A stretch of DNA of 64,000 nt, taken from positions 18,773,522-18,837,521 of the forward strand of contig NC_059477.1 in assembly GCF_018139145.2 (NCBI RefSeq). Reading direction: 5' to 3'. A program made the translations under genes and the position numbers. The number at the start of each line of letters is the position of its first letter. The stretch's first letter is position 1. This DNA is from Gymnogyps californianus (taxonomy: Eukaryota; Chordata; Aves; Accipitriformes; Cathartidae). Shown piece after piece: positions 45,536-58,300 of this stretch. Under the pieces are notes generated by a model. It saw nothing but the letters and a program-made list of their open reading frames with translations, searched no databases and was not told where the DNA came from.

Positions 45536-47178
45536 ACATATATAACATTATTGTCATTGATTTAATCTATGATGGTATGATCTTAAATATTTGTGCTTCT
45601 TTAACAGCATTCATAAAGATGTGCTTAAAATCGCAATTTGAGTAGTTCTATTGACTTCAAATAAGCTTTCATTTTTTGCTGAAGTAGGGTATGAATGTGT
45701 ACATTGGGCGTTATTATTACTAAAGGTAAAGTGACCCACTATTAGTCACCATTACCATATCTTCTTATTATGCTTAATTCTTTTTATTAGAAGTAAAAAG
45801 ATATCAAATCAATTTTCAGCTGGAATTTTTCAAGCATTTCTAAATAACCTAAGCATTTCTAAATAAGCCAATCATGATTTTTGGCCTATGTTGTCTGTGC
45901 AGTTCTCTTTAGTCTTGGCCGATTTTGTAATTTGATCCAGCAAACTCTTACTCTTGTAATGTTCTTCATTGACTTAGCTGCTCAATCAGTGAAAGTTTAG
46001 AGAACAAGGTCCTAAGTGTCCCTGTGTCACAGCTGTCTAACCACTTCTTCGATAAAATCCAATCATTCAATGTGCAAGCAGAGACTGTATATGTTGCTGC
46101 TGTGAGATCATATACAGATGAGGACTTCTGGTAACAAAGGTCCTGATATTGAAGAAAATCTATCAAGGAGTATTTAGAGGAGTGTTCTGCAATGAGTAGA
46201 ATCTGTTTGAAAGGACCACTTCATTTAGTGGAAAGGATCATTTCTGTGAAAGGATCACAGCATTTTTAAATTAAGTTAAATCATTTAATATCTCTGGGAC
46301 AAAATGGCAGTATGAAAACAAGGAGGAAAACCACACAAAACTACCGCCTTTTATTCTCTTGGACTTTTTTGTTCCTCCTGTTTATTTGTTGAATTTTACA
46401 TGTTGCAGATCAAAATATTATTCTGAATTTACAAAATCAGTTTCACTGCAACACACAACAGAAAAAAAGTATGAAATATGTGATGTAGGAATGTATTTTA
46501 AGAAAATTTATTTTAAAAAGATCTTAGAATACAAAGCTTTGGGAAGCTTCTTCCATTAAATTCAGCTGAATTCTTCCACTTATCTACAGTTTACTGTCCT
46601 AGAAATGTTTTATTAGATAATAGATTTGCATTTCTTTAGTTAATGGCCAGAAGGCCAAAACTTAGCCTTTTTGTTCTGTTTGGACAGGATTCATAGTGTC
46701 TCACTTCAGGCACTTTTGTAAAAGTATGGTACTTAGACTATCTCTTCAGACATAATGGGAAGAGACAAGCACTTCCATGGGCTGATTACTGAATGAAACT
46801 AAGCTCTAGATGTAAAGTTGTCTCGATGGAGCAAGTCACCTTAAAATTGTTTAGGTTTTCTTACATTGTTTGTTACAATATCAGAGAATCATATAATAAT
46901 GTGATGCATGAATGTATGTGTGTGCAGCTGTATGTTTGCTGATAACCATGTCACAGCATAGCACACCCTGATCCAATGGTGGATCAGAGATGGTGGGTAC
47001 AGTAGAAAGACTTGCAAAAGAAACCACCAGTCCTGAAAGCCCTTATTCACAAGCCTACTTTATATTTGTACAAGACGAGGAGATACCGTCATATTCATCT
47101 GACCAAACCGCCTGTGTAAGTCATGCAACTTTTATTCCACCTGTCACTGAAACCCATAATTTCAATGCTAAGCCCGTA

Positions 47179-47268
47179 ACATCTTTTAGAGGATATAGCC
47201 ACATGATAGACTAAAATAGTTGCACATCTTTTAGAGGATATAGCCACATGATAGACTAAAATAGTTGC
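47179..47268. repeat. Exact 45-bp tandem duplication
   Basis: Two identical 45-bp units starting ACATCTTTTAGAGGATATAG occupy 47,179-47,223 and 47,224-47,268, and ACAT of a third unit follows. With no mismatch the duplication is recent or recently homogenised. Confidence 0.95.
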
Positions 47269-48345
47269 ACATTTATACAGAGAGAAACAAAAGAAGATAC
47301 TAAACCTTTTTTGGAGTGGTGGAACAGATGTTGTCTGGATCCAACACTAGAATCCCCAGGGAAAAAAGTAATCTCCTCTGAAGTAAGTGTGCATCTGCCT
47401 GCTGTTTCTCCTGCTATGATGGATAGTTACAGGAAATAAACTGACTCAGCAATGATACAATGAATCTCACTCCCTTCTCGACTCCTGCTACTTCCTCCTA
47501 TTTAGAATTAGTAGATAGATACTCCGATTAAAACCTACTGTCTAGATACAAACTATAACACTGATTAAATGGATTGTTTTGCCAAGGGAGATGTAGCTGA
47601 ATTGCCCATTTTTCATTCAAATGTTCAAGCTTAGAGAAGTAGCTTCCAGCTCTAAATATATTGAATCACCATTAACCCAATGAAGAGGGTAGGAACACAG
47701 ATATACACTTCTTATTAGATGAGCAGAGTTGCTTGTCTGATAATATGAACAATTAAATGGTGGTGTTTATTTAGATCCTTTTAAAATGAATTTGATTCCA
47801 CACAACAAGGTGTTGATTAAACTTGCAACAACAAGAATTCAAGGTACCTGTGTTAAAGTATTTGTACAGGTCTGTAAGGGCCCACTACGCAAATGCTGTG
47901 CATAAATAATTGGTTAAAAAAGAATAGGCAGAGAGACTCACCAGAAATCAGGCTCACCAGAGTTATTACTTGTTCACAGTTGAAGAGAAGCCACTTCCCG
48001 TAGGAATCAGTAATTGAATCCTGTTCATTCCACTCTGTAAAATGATCACGATGTAAAAGTAAAACAAAAAGCTTTGAGAACAGAAGAAAATGTACATACA
48101 ATTTAAGACTGCTGAGTTTTGCTATGTGGAATACACTTCATATGGGAAGAAATTGCTTTGAAAACATGATAAAATATCTAAATTTTGTATTTGTAGCTCT
48201 GTTTATTTAAGTTAGTATTCATTTTGGGTTTCTTTAGTACATAACAACTTACAATGTGTTAAAAGAGAATTAAACGGATGTATTTGTGTTTATTAGTCAT
48301 GAGGTTTTAATGTAACTCTCCAGATTTATAATAGCTTTAAAATGG

Positions 48346-48467
48346 ATTCATAGACTTTTAAGGCTAAAAGAAATGGTTATGATTGTCTAGTTTAGACGAT
48401 TATCTACCATAGACGATTTTCCCTGGTGATTCCTCATTGACTCTGATGACCTGTGGCTGAACTACAG
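48346..48467 (+). repeat. Old dispersed amniote repeat fragment
   Basis: ATTCATAGACTTTTAAGGCT, then ATGATTGTCTAGT, a CATAGA, GGTGATTCCTCATTGA and CTGTGGCTGAACTA match, in order, a repeat common in reptile and bird genomes (ATCATAGACTTTAAGGCC... ATGATCATCTAGTCTGACC...). The match is from memory of the family pattern, is imperfect, and the family name is uncertain. Confidence 0.5.
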
Positions 48468-50815
48468 TAAACTTTATAGAACGATACTAGTAACAGAATA
48501 TGAATAATTTGCACATTTTATATTTCGTATGATAATCTTAAAGCACCTTGTATGGTTTTTACATGCCTGAATATTTCCATTGTGTCTACTGCTGAATATT
48601 TGAATAAACATGAGGGTTCAAGGCTTACTTCATAATTTGTTGGTTTATCTGTTTATAGATGTTGCAGTTCTTAGCACAGCATAGTAAATTACTTGCTCAA
48701 ACAAAAACAAATCTATGACAAAATTGGTAACAAAACCCCTTTATGTATATTGATTCTGGTCCCAGCCACTCACTCTCCTCAAAATACTGCCTCCATTAAA
48801 GTATTTAAATGAGTGGTGTGTTTTCCAACACTTTTAATGAGATTTGAGTGAATGGGCAAACTACCTGAAAGGAAATCTCTCTTAAAATAGCATTATATGA
48901 AAAAATAAACATACCTTCCTCATATTAAAGAGGATATGGTATAGACACCTGTGGGCTTTTAGGGATAGCAAGGAAAGCAATGAATGTCATAGTCAAACAT
49001 AAACTGAACTTACTTACTTGTGTTGATAATTGTGTAGCAGCAATTTATCCAGCAGTGTTTGAAACTGAGTAGTGTCTTACACTTTTGGTGGTTTTGTGCT
49101 AAGGATATCAAATAAGAGGCCTTAGAAACGAGTACAGTTTTCTTTGTCAAAGACACAGGAAATGAGGAAAATGGAATTCCATTTGGTAAGATTTTGGTGG
49201 GAAAGCATTTCATTAAAATCATACTTCTCAAATTAATGAAATACTACTTACAGTGAAGAGAAGATATAACAATTGTGGAAAGTGGTATTCTCTTTAAAGA
49301 TGGAGTTTTAAGAAAGAATCACAGTCATGAGAACATGTTATTGCTCTTTACGTAACTGAGAAGAAGTAAAATTTCATGTGGCATCAAAACTAATGATTGA
49401 CAGTACCATGTTATGTGTGAATTTGATTTTATACTCAAGTCGCTGATAATTGGGGTTTTTTTTTCATTTTTTGTATGTATCAACCCAAAAAAATCTTATT
49501 AGTATTACTAGTAATATCTAATGCCATCAGTTTCATATGTAACTGTCTATTAACATGGAACATGAATGAATGCACTCAGTTTTATGAATGAAGTTCCCAG
49601 TAGTGTGGAGATACTTGAAAGCAACCATGGTGACAAAGGATTTTGGACTCGTTTTTGTTTTTGACATTGCTTTTGCACTTTTAGGAAGGTCAGAAGTTAA
49701 GGATAAGTTCTGTTCAAGTCAGGAGGAGAATATTAACATATAAGTTGGAGTCACATTGTCCTCTAATGTCTATCTTAAAGATAAGGAACCTGCCCGTACA
49801 AGGGACAGTAAAAGTCTTCTTTCCTAAGTTCAGGCCTGTATTCTTTGACCTGAAAGATAATGATTGCAGTCTCAAATCTTTTCCAGGTGTGTGTCCATGT
49901 GTTTGTGTGTAGAAGATTTACGGAACAATACATCTGCAAAAAATAGTTACATTAATTTAGTAGGGAAAGCCCTATACAAAATGACCATTACTAGTTAGAT
50001 AGCAATCCACAACACCGAGGAGGGAAAATGTTACTTGCATCTTCAAAAATGAATTTGCCATTTCTGCTTCACTAAAAAATCATTGTGTTGTGATGCAACA
50101 GAAGTAATACCTTTCCCCTCCACCACAAGGAGTGAAAAGAGAAATTTCACTAAGTAATGCTATGCAAGCCTCCTGATCTTAGTGCTGTAGATGTATACTA
50201 AGCTGTGAAATGTTTCTTTTATTTATTTATTGCTTGAAGCAGAGCCTATTGCAAATTGTATTTCCTTCTGTAGTAATTTTAAGTGAATAAATGCAGAGAT
50301 CCTGGCACATTTTCCACTGGTATGAAAGGGATGGAGATGCATGGTTTAATTGTTTATCACCATATTACTTTCTGGTGTTTTGGCTGCTCATAATGATTGT
50401 CATTTGCTTTCTTTTGACCAGGCAGCTAATTAACTAAACTTTCCATAAATATTTATTGGCAGGTGAGTTATATGTGAAATTCAACTCAATCCAAAGGTAA
50501 ATCTTAAAACTGTTAATGCTTCAGGTCTTAACTGTAAACTCAGCAACAGAGCTTAGCACACAGTGTGTGCTAATCCCACTCTGATTGGAAGCTGTAAATT
50601 TTCATTTCAGCACCACTGGGTCAGTTTGAGTTCAGTTACGCTGCAGAATGAAGTAGTTTACATGTTACATTACCACTGCATGCTAACTCATTCTTTCAGT
50701 ACTGAAGAACTGATTACCAGATGTCATATGTGGAGGTAGAATCTCAATGAATATGAAAGTCCTGTTCTACTGACAAGACAGAAATATCATTTTGGGAAGT
50801 ATTTAAGTAACTAAA

Positions 50816-50945
50816 TTGAGATAACTTTAATTTTAATATATTAATTTTTAATAATATTAATAATTTTTATTTTAATAATAATTATTAATAATTTCATTTT
50901 AATAAGACACTTTAATAATTTGTGACTCTTAATAACATGCTTTTT
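50816..50945. repeat. TAA/TTA-rich low-complexity stretch
   Basis: Repeated TTTTAATA and AATTATTAATAA units with almost no G or C over about 130 bp. Possible DNA-unwinding or matrix-attachment type sequence; no other evidence. Confidence 0.7.
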
Positions 50946-51140
50946 AAGTGTTAGTTTGACATTCAAAAGCCCCCCGAGGTTACTTGCATGTAACTGAAAA
51001 TAGATTTTAACCAGTGTTTATGGTTGCAAAAAAGTGTCTATTAGATTTATTCCCAAAGTGCTATTTGCATTTTAGTGAAATGATCTGTAGCAAATTTAAA
51101 AATTCATGCAAGAAAGACAAATCACTTTCTCAGACTAAAA

Positions 51141-51160
51141 ATGCATCACCGGTGATGCAT
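51141..51160. repeat. Perfect 20-bp palindrome
   Basis: ATGCATCACC is followed directly by its reverse complement GGTGATGCAT with no loop. The centre is ACCGGT. Symmetry stops at the next base on each side. Confidence 0.97.
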
Positions 51161-51371
51161 CATTGTCTTTTATACCTTCGTCATCATATCTCATAACACT
51201 AATACGCAAATTTGTGCACTACTCAGAGGGCTTAATAAATTTTATTTTTCAGTGATTTATGACTGTTGCTCTTTTTTGCATGATTCTGCAGAAGAAAGAT
51301 CCTGCCTACCTCCAATGTTATTTAGATCATGTCTTTAGTAACAGGAACTAGTTCATATGTAAATAGGAACT

Positions 51372-52335
51372 TAAGACTGAGCTCAGAGGGTGTTGATCAG
51401 CAGTACGAAGTCTAGCTGGAGGCCAATAACTAGCAGTGTATCCCAGGGGTCAGTAGTGGGCCCAATACTGTTGAATGTCATCATTAAGGGTTCGGATTAT
51501 GAGGCAGAGCGTACCCTCGGCAAGTTTGCTGATGATACCAAACTGGGAGGGGTGGCTGATACAGCAGAGGGTTGTGCTGCCATCCAGAGGGACCTCAACA
51601 GGCTGGAGAAATGAGCTAACAGGAACCTCATGAAGTTCAAGATAGGGAAGTGCAAAGTCCTGCACCTGGGTAGGAATAACCCCATGCACCAGTACATGCT
51701 GGGGACCGACCAGCTAGAAAACAGCTTTGCAGAAAAGGACCTGGGGATCCTGGTGGACACCAAGTTGAACATGAGCCAGCAATGTGAGCTTGCAGCAAAG
51801 AAGGCTCAGGGTATCCTGGGCTGCATTAGAAGGTGTGTTACCAGCAGGTCAAGGGAGATGATCCTTCCCTTCCTCTCAGCACTGGTGAGGCCACACCTGG
51901 AGTACTTTGTCCAGTTCTGGGCTCCCCAGTACAAAAGAGACATGGACATACTGGAGACAGTCTAGCAAAGGGCCACTAGGATGATTACGGGACTGGAGGA
52001 AAGGCTGAGAGAGCAGGGACTGTTTAGCCTAGAGAAAAGAAGGGTCGGGGGGATTTCAGCAGTATATACAAATATCTGAAGGGAAGGTGCAAAGATGGAG
52101 CCAGGCTCTTTTCAGCGGTGTCCAGTGACAGGACAAGAAACAATGGGCACAAACAGGAGCCCAGGAGACAGGACATTTTGTCTGAATGTGAGGTTGTGGA
52201 GTCTGCCTCCTTGGAGATACTCAAAAGCCGTCTGGACACGGTCCTGGGCAACCTGCTGTAGGTGACTCTGCTTGAGCAGGGGGCTTGGACAAGATGATCT
52301 CCAGAGGTCCCTTCCAACTTCAGTCATTCTGTGTG
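51372..52335 (+). mobile_element. CR1 LINE, 5'-truncated, inactive
   Basis: This is the 3' part of an avian chicken-repeat-1 non-LTR retrotransposon. The frame starting near 51,390 shows reverse-transcriptase signatures: VSQGSVVGPILLN, then LGKFADDTKLGG with the catalytic FADD, GCAAIQRDLNRLEK, CKVLHLGRNNP, AEKDLGILVD and [18 protein letters not shown]. The block between GPILLN and the FADD region is shortened. The frame is broken by TGA at 51,612-51,614 and TAG at 51,963-51,965, and the downstream part has further internal losses. The last ~80 bp (GGTGACTCTGCTTGAGCAGG ... AGATGATCTCCAGAGGTCCC ... ATTCTGTG) is the diagnostic CR1 3' end; the ATTCTGTG octamer is at 52,326-52,333. Truncation at the 5' end is usual for the family. 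Confidence 0.95.
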
Positions 52336-55300
52336 TGAAGTTAAGTACCTCTTAAAGTTAAAATTATTCCGTTAAAATAACTAAATAAAATAAAAGCCCT
52401 CATTGCCAAAAATGGGGTGTAACTGATGAATAATTGTGTTTCTTCACCGAGTGTTTTGGCAGAATAGTGGGGCATGGAAGGATGTGTTCTGAATATTCAT
52501 TGACTTTAATTTCTCATGTTGTGCTTGCTTTTTTTTTTTTTCTGGCATGACACTGCCTAGTAGCAATAGGAAAGTCAGCAGAGGAATTACAAACAACAGA
52601 GCTAGAAATTACACCTCGGCAGAATTTCATCACTGTGATAGCAGTCTCCCTCAGTTGAGGATTTGGTGCTAAGAGCATCAAGAAGCATTTTTAGCAAGAT
52701 AAATATTTACAGAGCAATCTCCGTTACTGCAAACTATGAATAATGCCAGCCTAAAACCATGTGTACCCTTGGTCTGGCTCATGACTATGGTTAAACTTCT
52801 GTCTGCTGCTGTTTGAACAGCTTGAAGACAGCCAGCCACACCCATTCTGGTTAAAAACAAATACAGTGAAGAAAAATATTTCCAACTTTTCTGTGTTCTC
52901 TTTTCTGTCATATTTGGAAGCTGGCAGAGATGTACTGAGGAAGTTATACTTAAATGCAGAGAACTTCATAAATATCAGCCTTCTTATTTTAATTCTGCCT
53001 GGCTAGTTCTTGGTTTAGAGAACCTGGAGGCCAGATGCTGCAGGGAGGATAGACTTCCTGGCAATAACCCAACTTTGTAAAAAAGAAAAATGCTCTGCAG
53101 AGAATGATGAAGAGCTGGCTTTCCCAAGTTTGGAATAATTTCATCAATTTACAACCAAAGCACGACCAGTGATAGTTACCATATACATCTATTCTAGCAA
53201 ATGAAATAGATTGTAGTAGGCAGCTGAAATATTCTTATTCTAAACAGCGAATAACTGAAAGAATAACAAGTCTGCAGTTTGAAGAAGGAACGTGTAGGGA
53301 GTTAGGAGCTGCTAGATATTAGCTGACTCATTGATACGAAGGCCAGTAAGAGGTTCCCTTTAATAACTTCTCTAGCTTTATAGTTATGAAGATCTGTCAT
53401 TTCATTAGAGTGAGTCATACTTCTGAGGACAAGAGGTCACTGTAGAACGGGTACCACACTGTTGAGAGGTGGTAGAGGCAGAAATATACTAGTTGTGATG
53501 GTTGGATGTGACTAAATCTCTCCATTTTTGTGAGTACTACCTTAGGCTTTCAGGAAAAAAAGCCAGTTTAGCTACGGCACATGAAATAATCTGACGACCT
53601 TTTAAATTAAATTAAAATGTAGAAAGATCAATTTATACAAGCACAAAAATAGATGGAACAGTTTCATTATTTTGAAGTATCTGCCAGGAAAAATCTGTGA
53701 TTTTACAACTGTTGCAAGTCCTTCTCAGATATCTTTTCTTTCACATTTATGGCCCAGGATGAAAATTTGTAAGAAAAAACTAGTTTAACACACTTTTTAA
53801 TGGATGTTATTGAAATAATAATAGGCAAACAAGCAAACATATTATAATGAATAGTTCAGTAATCAAACTGAACTCATAACTAGCTATGAAAGAATCTGTT
53901 AACCTTCAAATCAGTACAGAAGATGTCAAAACAAATGTTGAAATTGATGCAAGAAAAAGTTGTTTTCTTTTTTAGTCCTGTGTCAGAGCTTTGAAGGAGC
54001 AACTTATTTCCTTTAATCTAAGAACCTAAAAAGCTACTTAGTATTATAACAGTGGTCTTTATGTAACTGGTGAAGGACACAACTAGCAGTTCTGCTCTAA
54101 AATAATTTACAAAGATAGATCTTTTAGTATCTGTGGTGAAATTGATCTAGTAAAGTTTCTGAGAAGTGCAGAGACTATATAGGTTTCTTTACGGCTCACA
54201 ACTTGAGTTTCCCCAAACCTCACTGCTGTTGCATTAGCCATCGTTATTTTCCTTGCTTTCTTCCTTAACATAGTCTCGCACAGTACTCACAAAGGCTTAG
54301 GTAGAACAGACTGCTGAAGAGCTTTGATTTCTGCAGCTTAAAATAGAATCTTTTAAAATCGTCAGAAGGTACAGATTTGGGAGCCATGATATTGTTCCCC
54401 CAAGCGTATGTGTGTGTACACAGTCTATCTGTACAGTCACATGCTGATAGGGGAAGAAAGCTTCCATCTCACAAAATAAGCAATCATTATTATTTTTTTT
54501 TTAATGTGTTGCCATTTCTTCTGCATTGTTTTCTTCAGGAACTTTGCTCTCTCATGTTTGTTGTTCCTAAAATTCAGTCAAAGAACAGCTTCATTAGATA
54601 CTGATGGCAGTAGGAGTTGCACAGGCAATAGTGGTTAGCTGGCATAGCCGGTGACTGAAATTTTTCACTTTTTACTCCTGCAGAGGGCCATCAATGGAAT
54701 GGGGAGGCACTCGTCTCAAGTGTTGTGGGTAAGCTGAGAGATCACAAACTGCTTTTATGTGTTCATGACTTCCTGGGTTGGGGGGAGCATTCTACTTTGT
54801 TTTCTGTGGAGACAAACTGTCAACAAGCATAAGAAAAGTTCATGTGGCCCAGTCTTTCAGTACGTATGCTTCAGATCTCTTGTCCTACTTGGAGAGTCCT
54901 ACTTTTAGCTTCCTACTAAGCCTGCAAATTCTACTGATGTGCCTGTCTCTCTGGTACTTTCAAAAATACATCAACAAGATCAGCTTGACCCTCACTAGGA
55001 AAAACAGCTCTCCATTTGATATATTTATCATAGGGACGAATGCTTAAAAAAATAGTCAATGACATCACTAGTATCTACATTTCATTTGCAGAGTCTTTTA
55101 AATCCATGACATTTACTTCCTGGCAAGAAATGAGGGAAGTAGCATGTGGCCCAAATCAGAAGAGAATTTATTAACTACTTCAGTGACTTTTAACCTAGAG
55201 ATGCAGGACTGCTTTATCTTTCTATCAGAATTAATTAAATTAAAACAGTTCAGCTTTTTTCTGTTCTTTTATGTACTTTTTCTTCCTTATTGGCTTAGTA

Positions 55301-58300
55301 GTGTTTGTTTACTATCCTATGTTTTGAAATGATAATTAGACAATCTTTAGTGTCTTCTTTTGTCACTGTATGTTGGCAGATTTCAGACACCATTGCAGCT
55401 CATATTTCAAACACAGTAATCACAAAATAAGAACAAATTCAAGGAGGAATTTGCCTTCCTGTCAGCTGGTTCTAGATGAAAATCTAGCACACATATTGAC
55501 TAATCAAGTTCTTCGTGTCCCCTAGGCACTTATATAAGAAAACATCCTTGAGCACTTGTAAAATTTCTATCTTTCACATAATTGATTTAGAGCATTAGGC
55601 CAAGCTGTATTTCTGTAACTGCTTCATGAAAGTAATAGGCAATGTGTCTTACTGAGCTTGGAAGAAACCCAACAATTTTAAATACCAAAGTACTTTTTAA
55701 TAATCCTCTTGGGACTTTTTTATCATGTGTTATACTCTGTGATCTGGGTTGTTATCTTACTTCCTACCTTTATGCTCAGAATGGAATATAATCAATAAAA
55801 AAACTTAATTCCAAGCTCATTTCTTTCCGGTGTCAGTAAACAGCTCAGCTGTAATTCATTGTCATATCCATCTTACGTGCCATACCTGCGCAAGTTTAGC
55901 AAATGCTTTCCTTTTACAAAGCTTGTGTGAAAAGTAAAGCTTAGAGACTCTACTGGAAATTAATAGGAGCTAATGAATTTTCAAGTTTTCAAATGTTCCA
56001 CATTTATGACTCCTTCAGGTAAAAACCCCAGTTATTTACACCATGCACTCAAAGAAGGATTTCTTTCTTATTAAGTAAAAGGGCTGCATACAAACACCTA
56101 TTGCATTCAGTGACCACTGAGTTTCCCTGAAGAAAAGCTGCACTTGGAACTCTACAGACATAGACATTAAAATAATATTAAAAACCAGGCTGTTGCAATA
56201 AATAGTTTTCATTAGCACATCAAAGAACTACACTCTTCTTGCCTTGCTTTGAGTTTGACAAACAAGCAAAATGTCAGGAGATCTGCCTTCTGCTTGGCTT
56301 GTGTGTGTTGTTTAGTATCATCTTCCTTAGTTCCTGTCTATAAGAATTGCCTCATAGGAGTTAATTCGTTTTTATAAAAGGAGGTGAGATTTTTGCGTGG
56401 AATTCATAGTAGAAGTGAAAATTATCAGTACCACTTTTTGGAATCTTGAAAATAAAATCTTTATATATAGATTTTATTCTTACTCTTTGCAGACAAAAAT
56501 ATTTTCCTCTTAGGTACTTTTATGAGCTTCAACATGTTTGAAACAGATCATGCACAATTACGTGGAATAGGCAAAAGGTTGCGTTTCAGACTTAAGAATC
56601 TTAGTTGTGTCACTGATAATGTTGATCTAACACTTGCCTCATTAAATGAAAAGAATTATTTTTATCTTCTGTTACTAGGTGATAAAGAATGTAGGGGAAG
56701 ATAACGTATGGAAACTTTAGTAAGACTCAGTGCAGTAGAGACATATAAAATGGCTACAGTGTAATAAAGAAGTGTTAGGGTTAATCCATTGCCATCCATC
56801 TTTATTTTCTATTCCACTCCATTGCAACCACAAATATGAACTTGACAGATGTTAGTAAAAGGCTGGATGTAATCCAGGCTACAATGGTTGCTGTGGATAG
56901 AAAGTTTAAAAGTTTTGGCTCAAGGCTGCAAGAAGCTGAGGAAAAAAAAAAAAGAAAAAGAAGAGAATTTGGGCTCAGCGACTGATGGACAAAACACGAA
57001 TTAAATTGATGAACTGTAAAATAAATTCATATTGAGAAATATCAGGTTGATATAGCTTCATGAAAATAAGAAACTGGATAGCTTGAGATCTGTTATCTGT
57101 TGCTATGGCTTATAATGGTGTTGAGAGATAAGTAATTTATCACTCATTTTACATTGTGTGGTGGGACTTTCTATGCTGGGATTGGTCAGCTGAAAAACAC
57201 AAGTATAGTATTAGTGTACTGGGCAAGCCTGAGCATTAAGGGATAGAATGTTATAATTCTCATGTAAATATGAGTCAAGAGTTCAAGTTTCAAAAATCAT
57301 ATTTTAAAATCTGCACTATAGTCCAATATTTCAGCTTAAGTAAGTGTTTGTGATTGTCAGAATGAGAATAAAAAATACGAGCTTGGAACACAGCTCACCC
57401 TCTCTTGCCAAGGTAAGGATAGGCATATTTCTTTCTTTCACCTCTCCAATGCCACTGATTTTTTTGGCTAACGGCATGGAAAATATATCTACCTTAAGAA
57501 TACAGGAGTGTCTTTGTAACAGTCGATCTGTTCAGCAATCTTTAATAATGCTGTCTTTCTTCATCAGACTCCTTTCTCACCTATCACATGTTGTGATGCT
57601 GAATTCAATGAAACCTATATGGTACTAGAAGTATTACTACCTAACTGAGCTACTCTCTGCAACTTAAAAAGCTGTTTCTAGTGAAATAGCAATAGTAATT
57701 TTCTCACCCTTGCTAACATTGTATACTTGATTGGTTCAGGAAAGCATGAAAACCTTGGACTTTGGCCAGAAAATGTTCCTGGTTTTGCTGAAGTGAAGAA
57801 TTGGCAGAAAACAGCTTTTTATTTTAACTCAATCTTCACTGCTCTGCAACAAAATGCAATCTAGGCCTCTTTACAGATAATGTTCTAGAAATGAGAAAAA
57901 ACAAGATGTAGAGACTTAGATGTTTGTAGTGAACTCCTATATCTTGGCTCTTTCCCATTTGTTCTTGGCTATTTTTCCAGTAGTAATGCATCATTTTGTT
58001 ATCTGCTCTCATATATCTCTTACTTAAAAGCCCCTCAGTTTTTAGGGTCAATAGAGCTGATATCCAGAACTTCATTTTTTGTGTCAATGCCTCAATTTTG
58101 GCTGAGGCGTTTCTTCCATTATTGGGAAGAAAGCAGCTGAAGTAGTCCTACAGACTGGTTAGTTATCCAGGAGGGTAACATCTTTTATGACCAATAGATA
58201 TTTTTAGAAGAAAGACAGAATGTTCTTTCAATAGGCCTTGCAGAATTTTTTCCAATAGAACGATGCCTGTTTGATGGAACAAAAATGTTCCACAGGAATG

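Larger units (their letters stand above)
45314..48345. other. Gene-free AT-rich DNA
   Basis: No gene is recognised. It includes the imperfect dyad at 45,488-45,535 and the exact 45-bp tandem duplication at 47,179-47,268. A 74-codon open frame at 46,990-47,214 (plus) has reasonably mixed composition but no recognisable domain; I do not call it a gene. Confidence 0.55.
48468..51371. other. Gene-free AT-rich DNA
   Basis: Nothing recognisable except an extremely AT-rich TAA/TTA stretch at about 50,816-50,945 and the 20-bp palindrome at 51,141-51,160. A segment near 50,390-50,480 with CAGCTAATTAACTAA could be a regulatory element. Confidence 0.6.
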
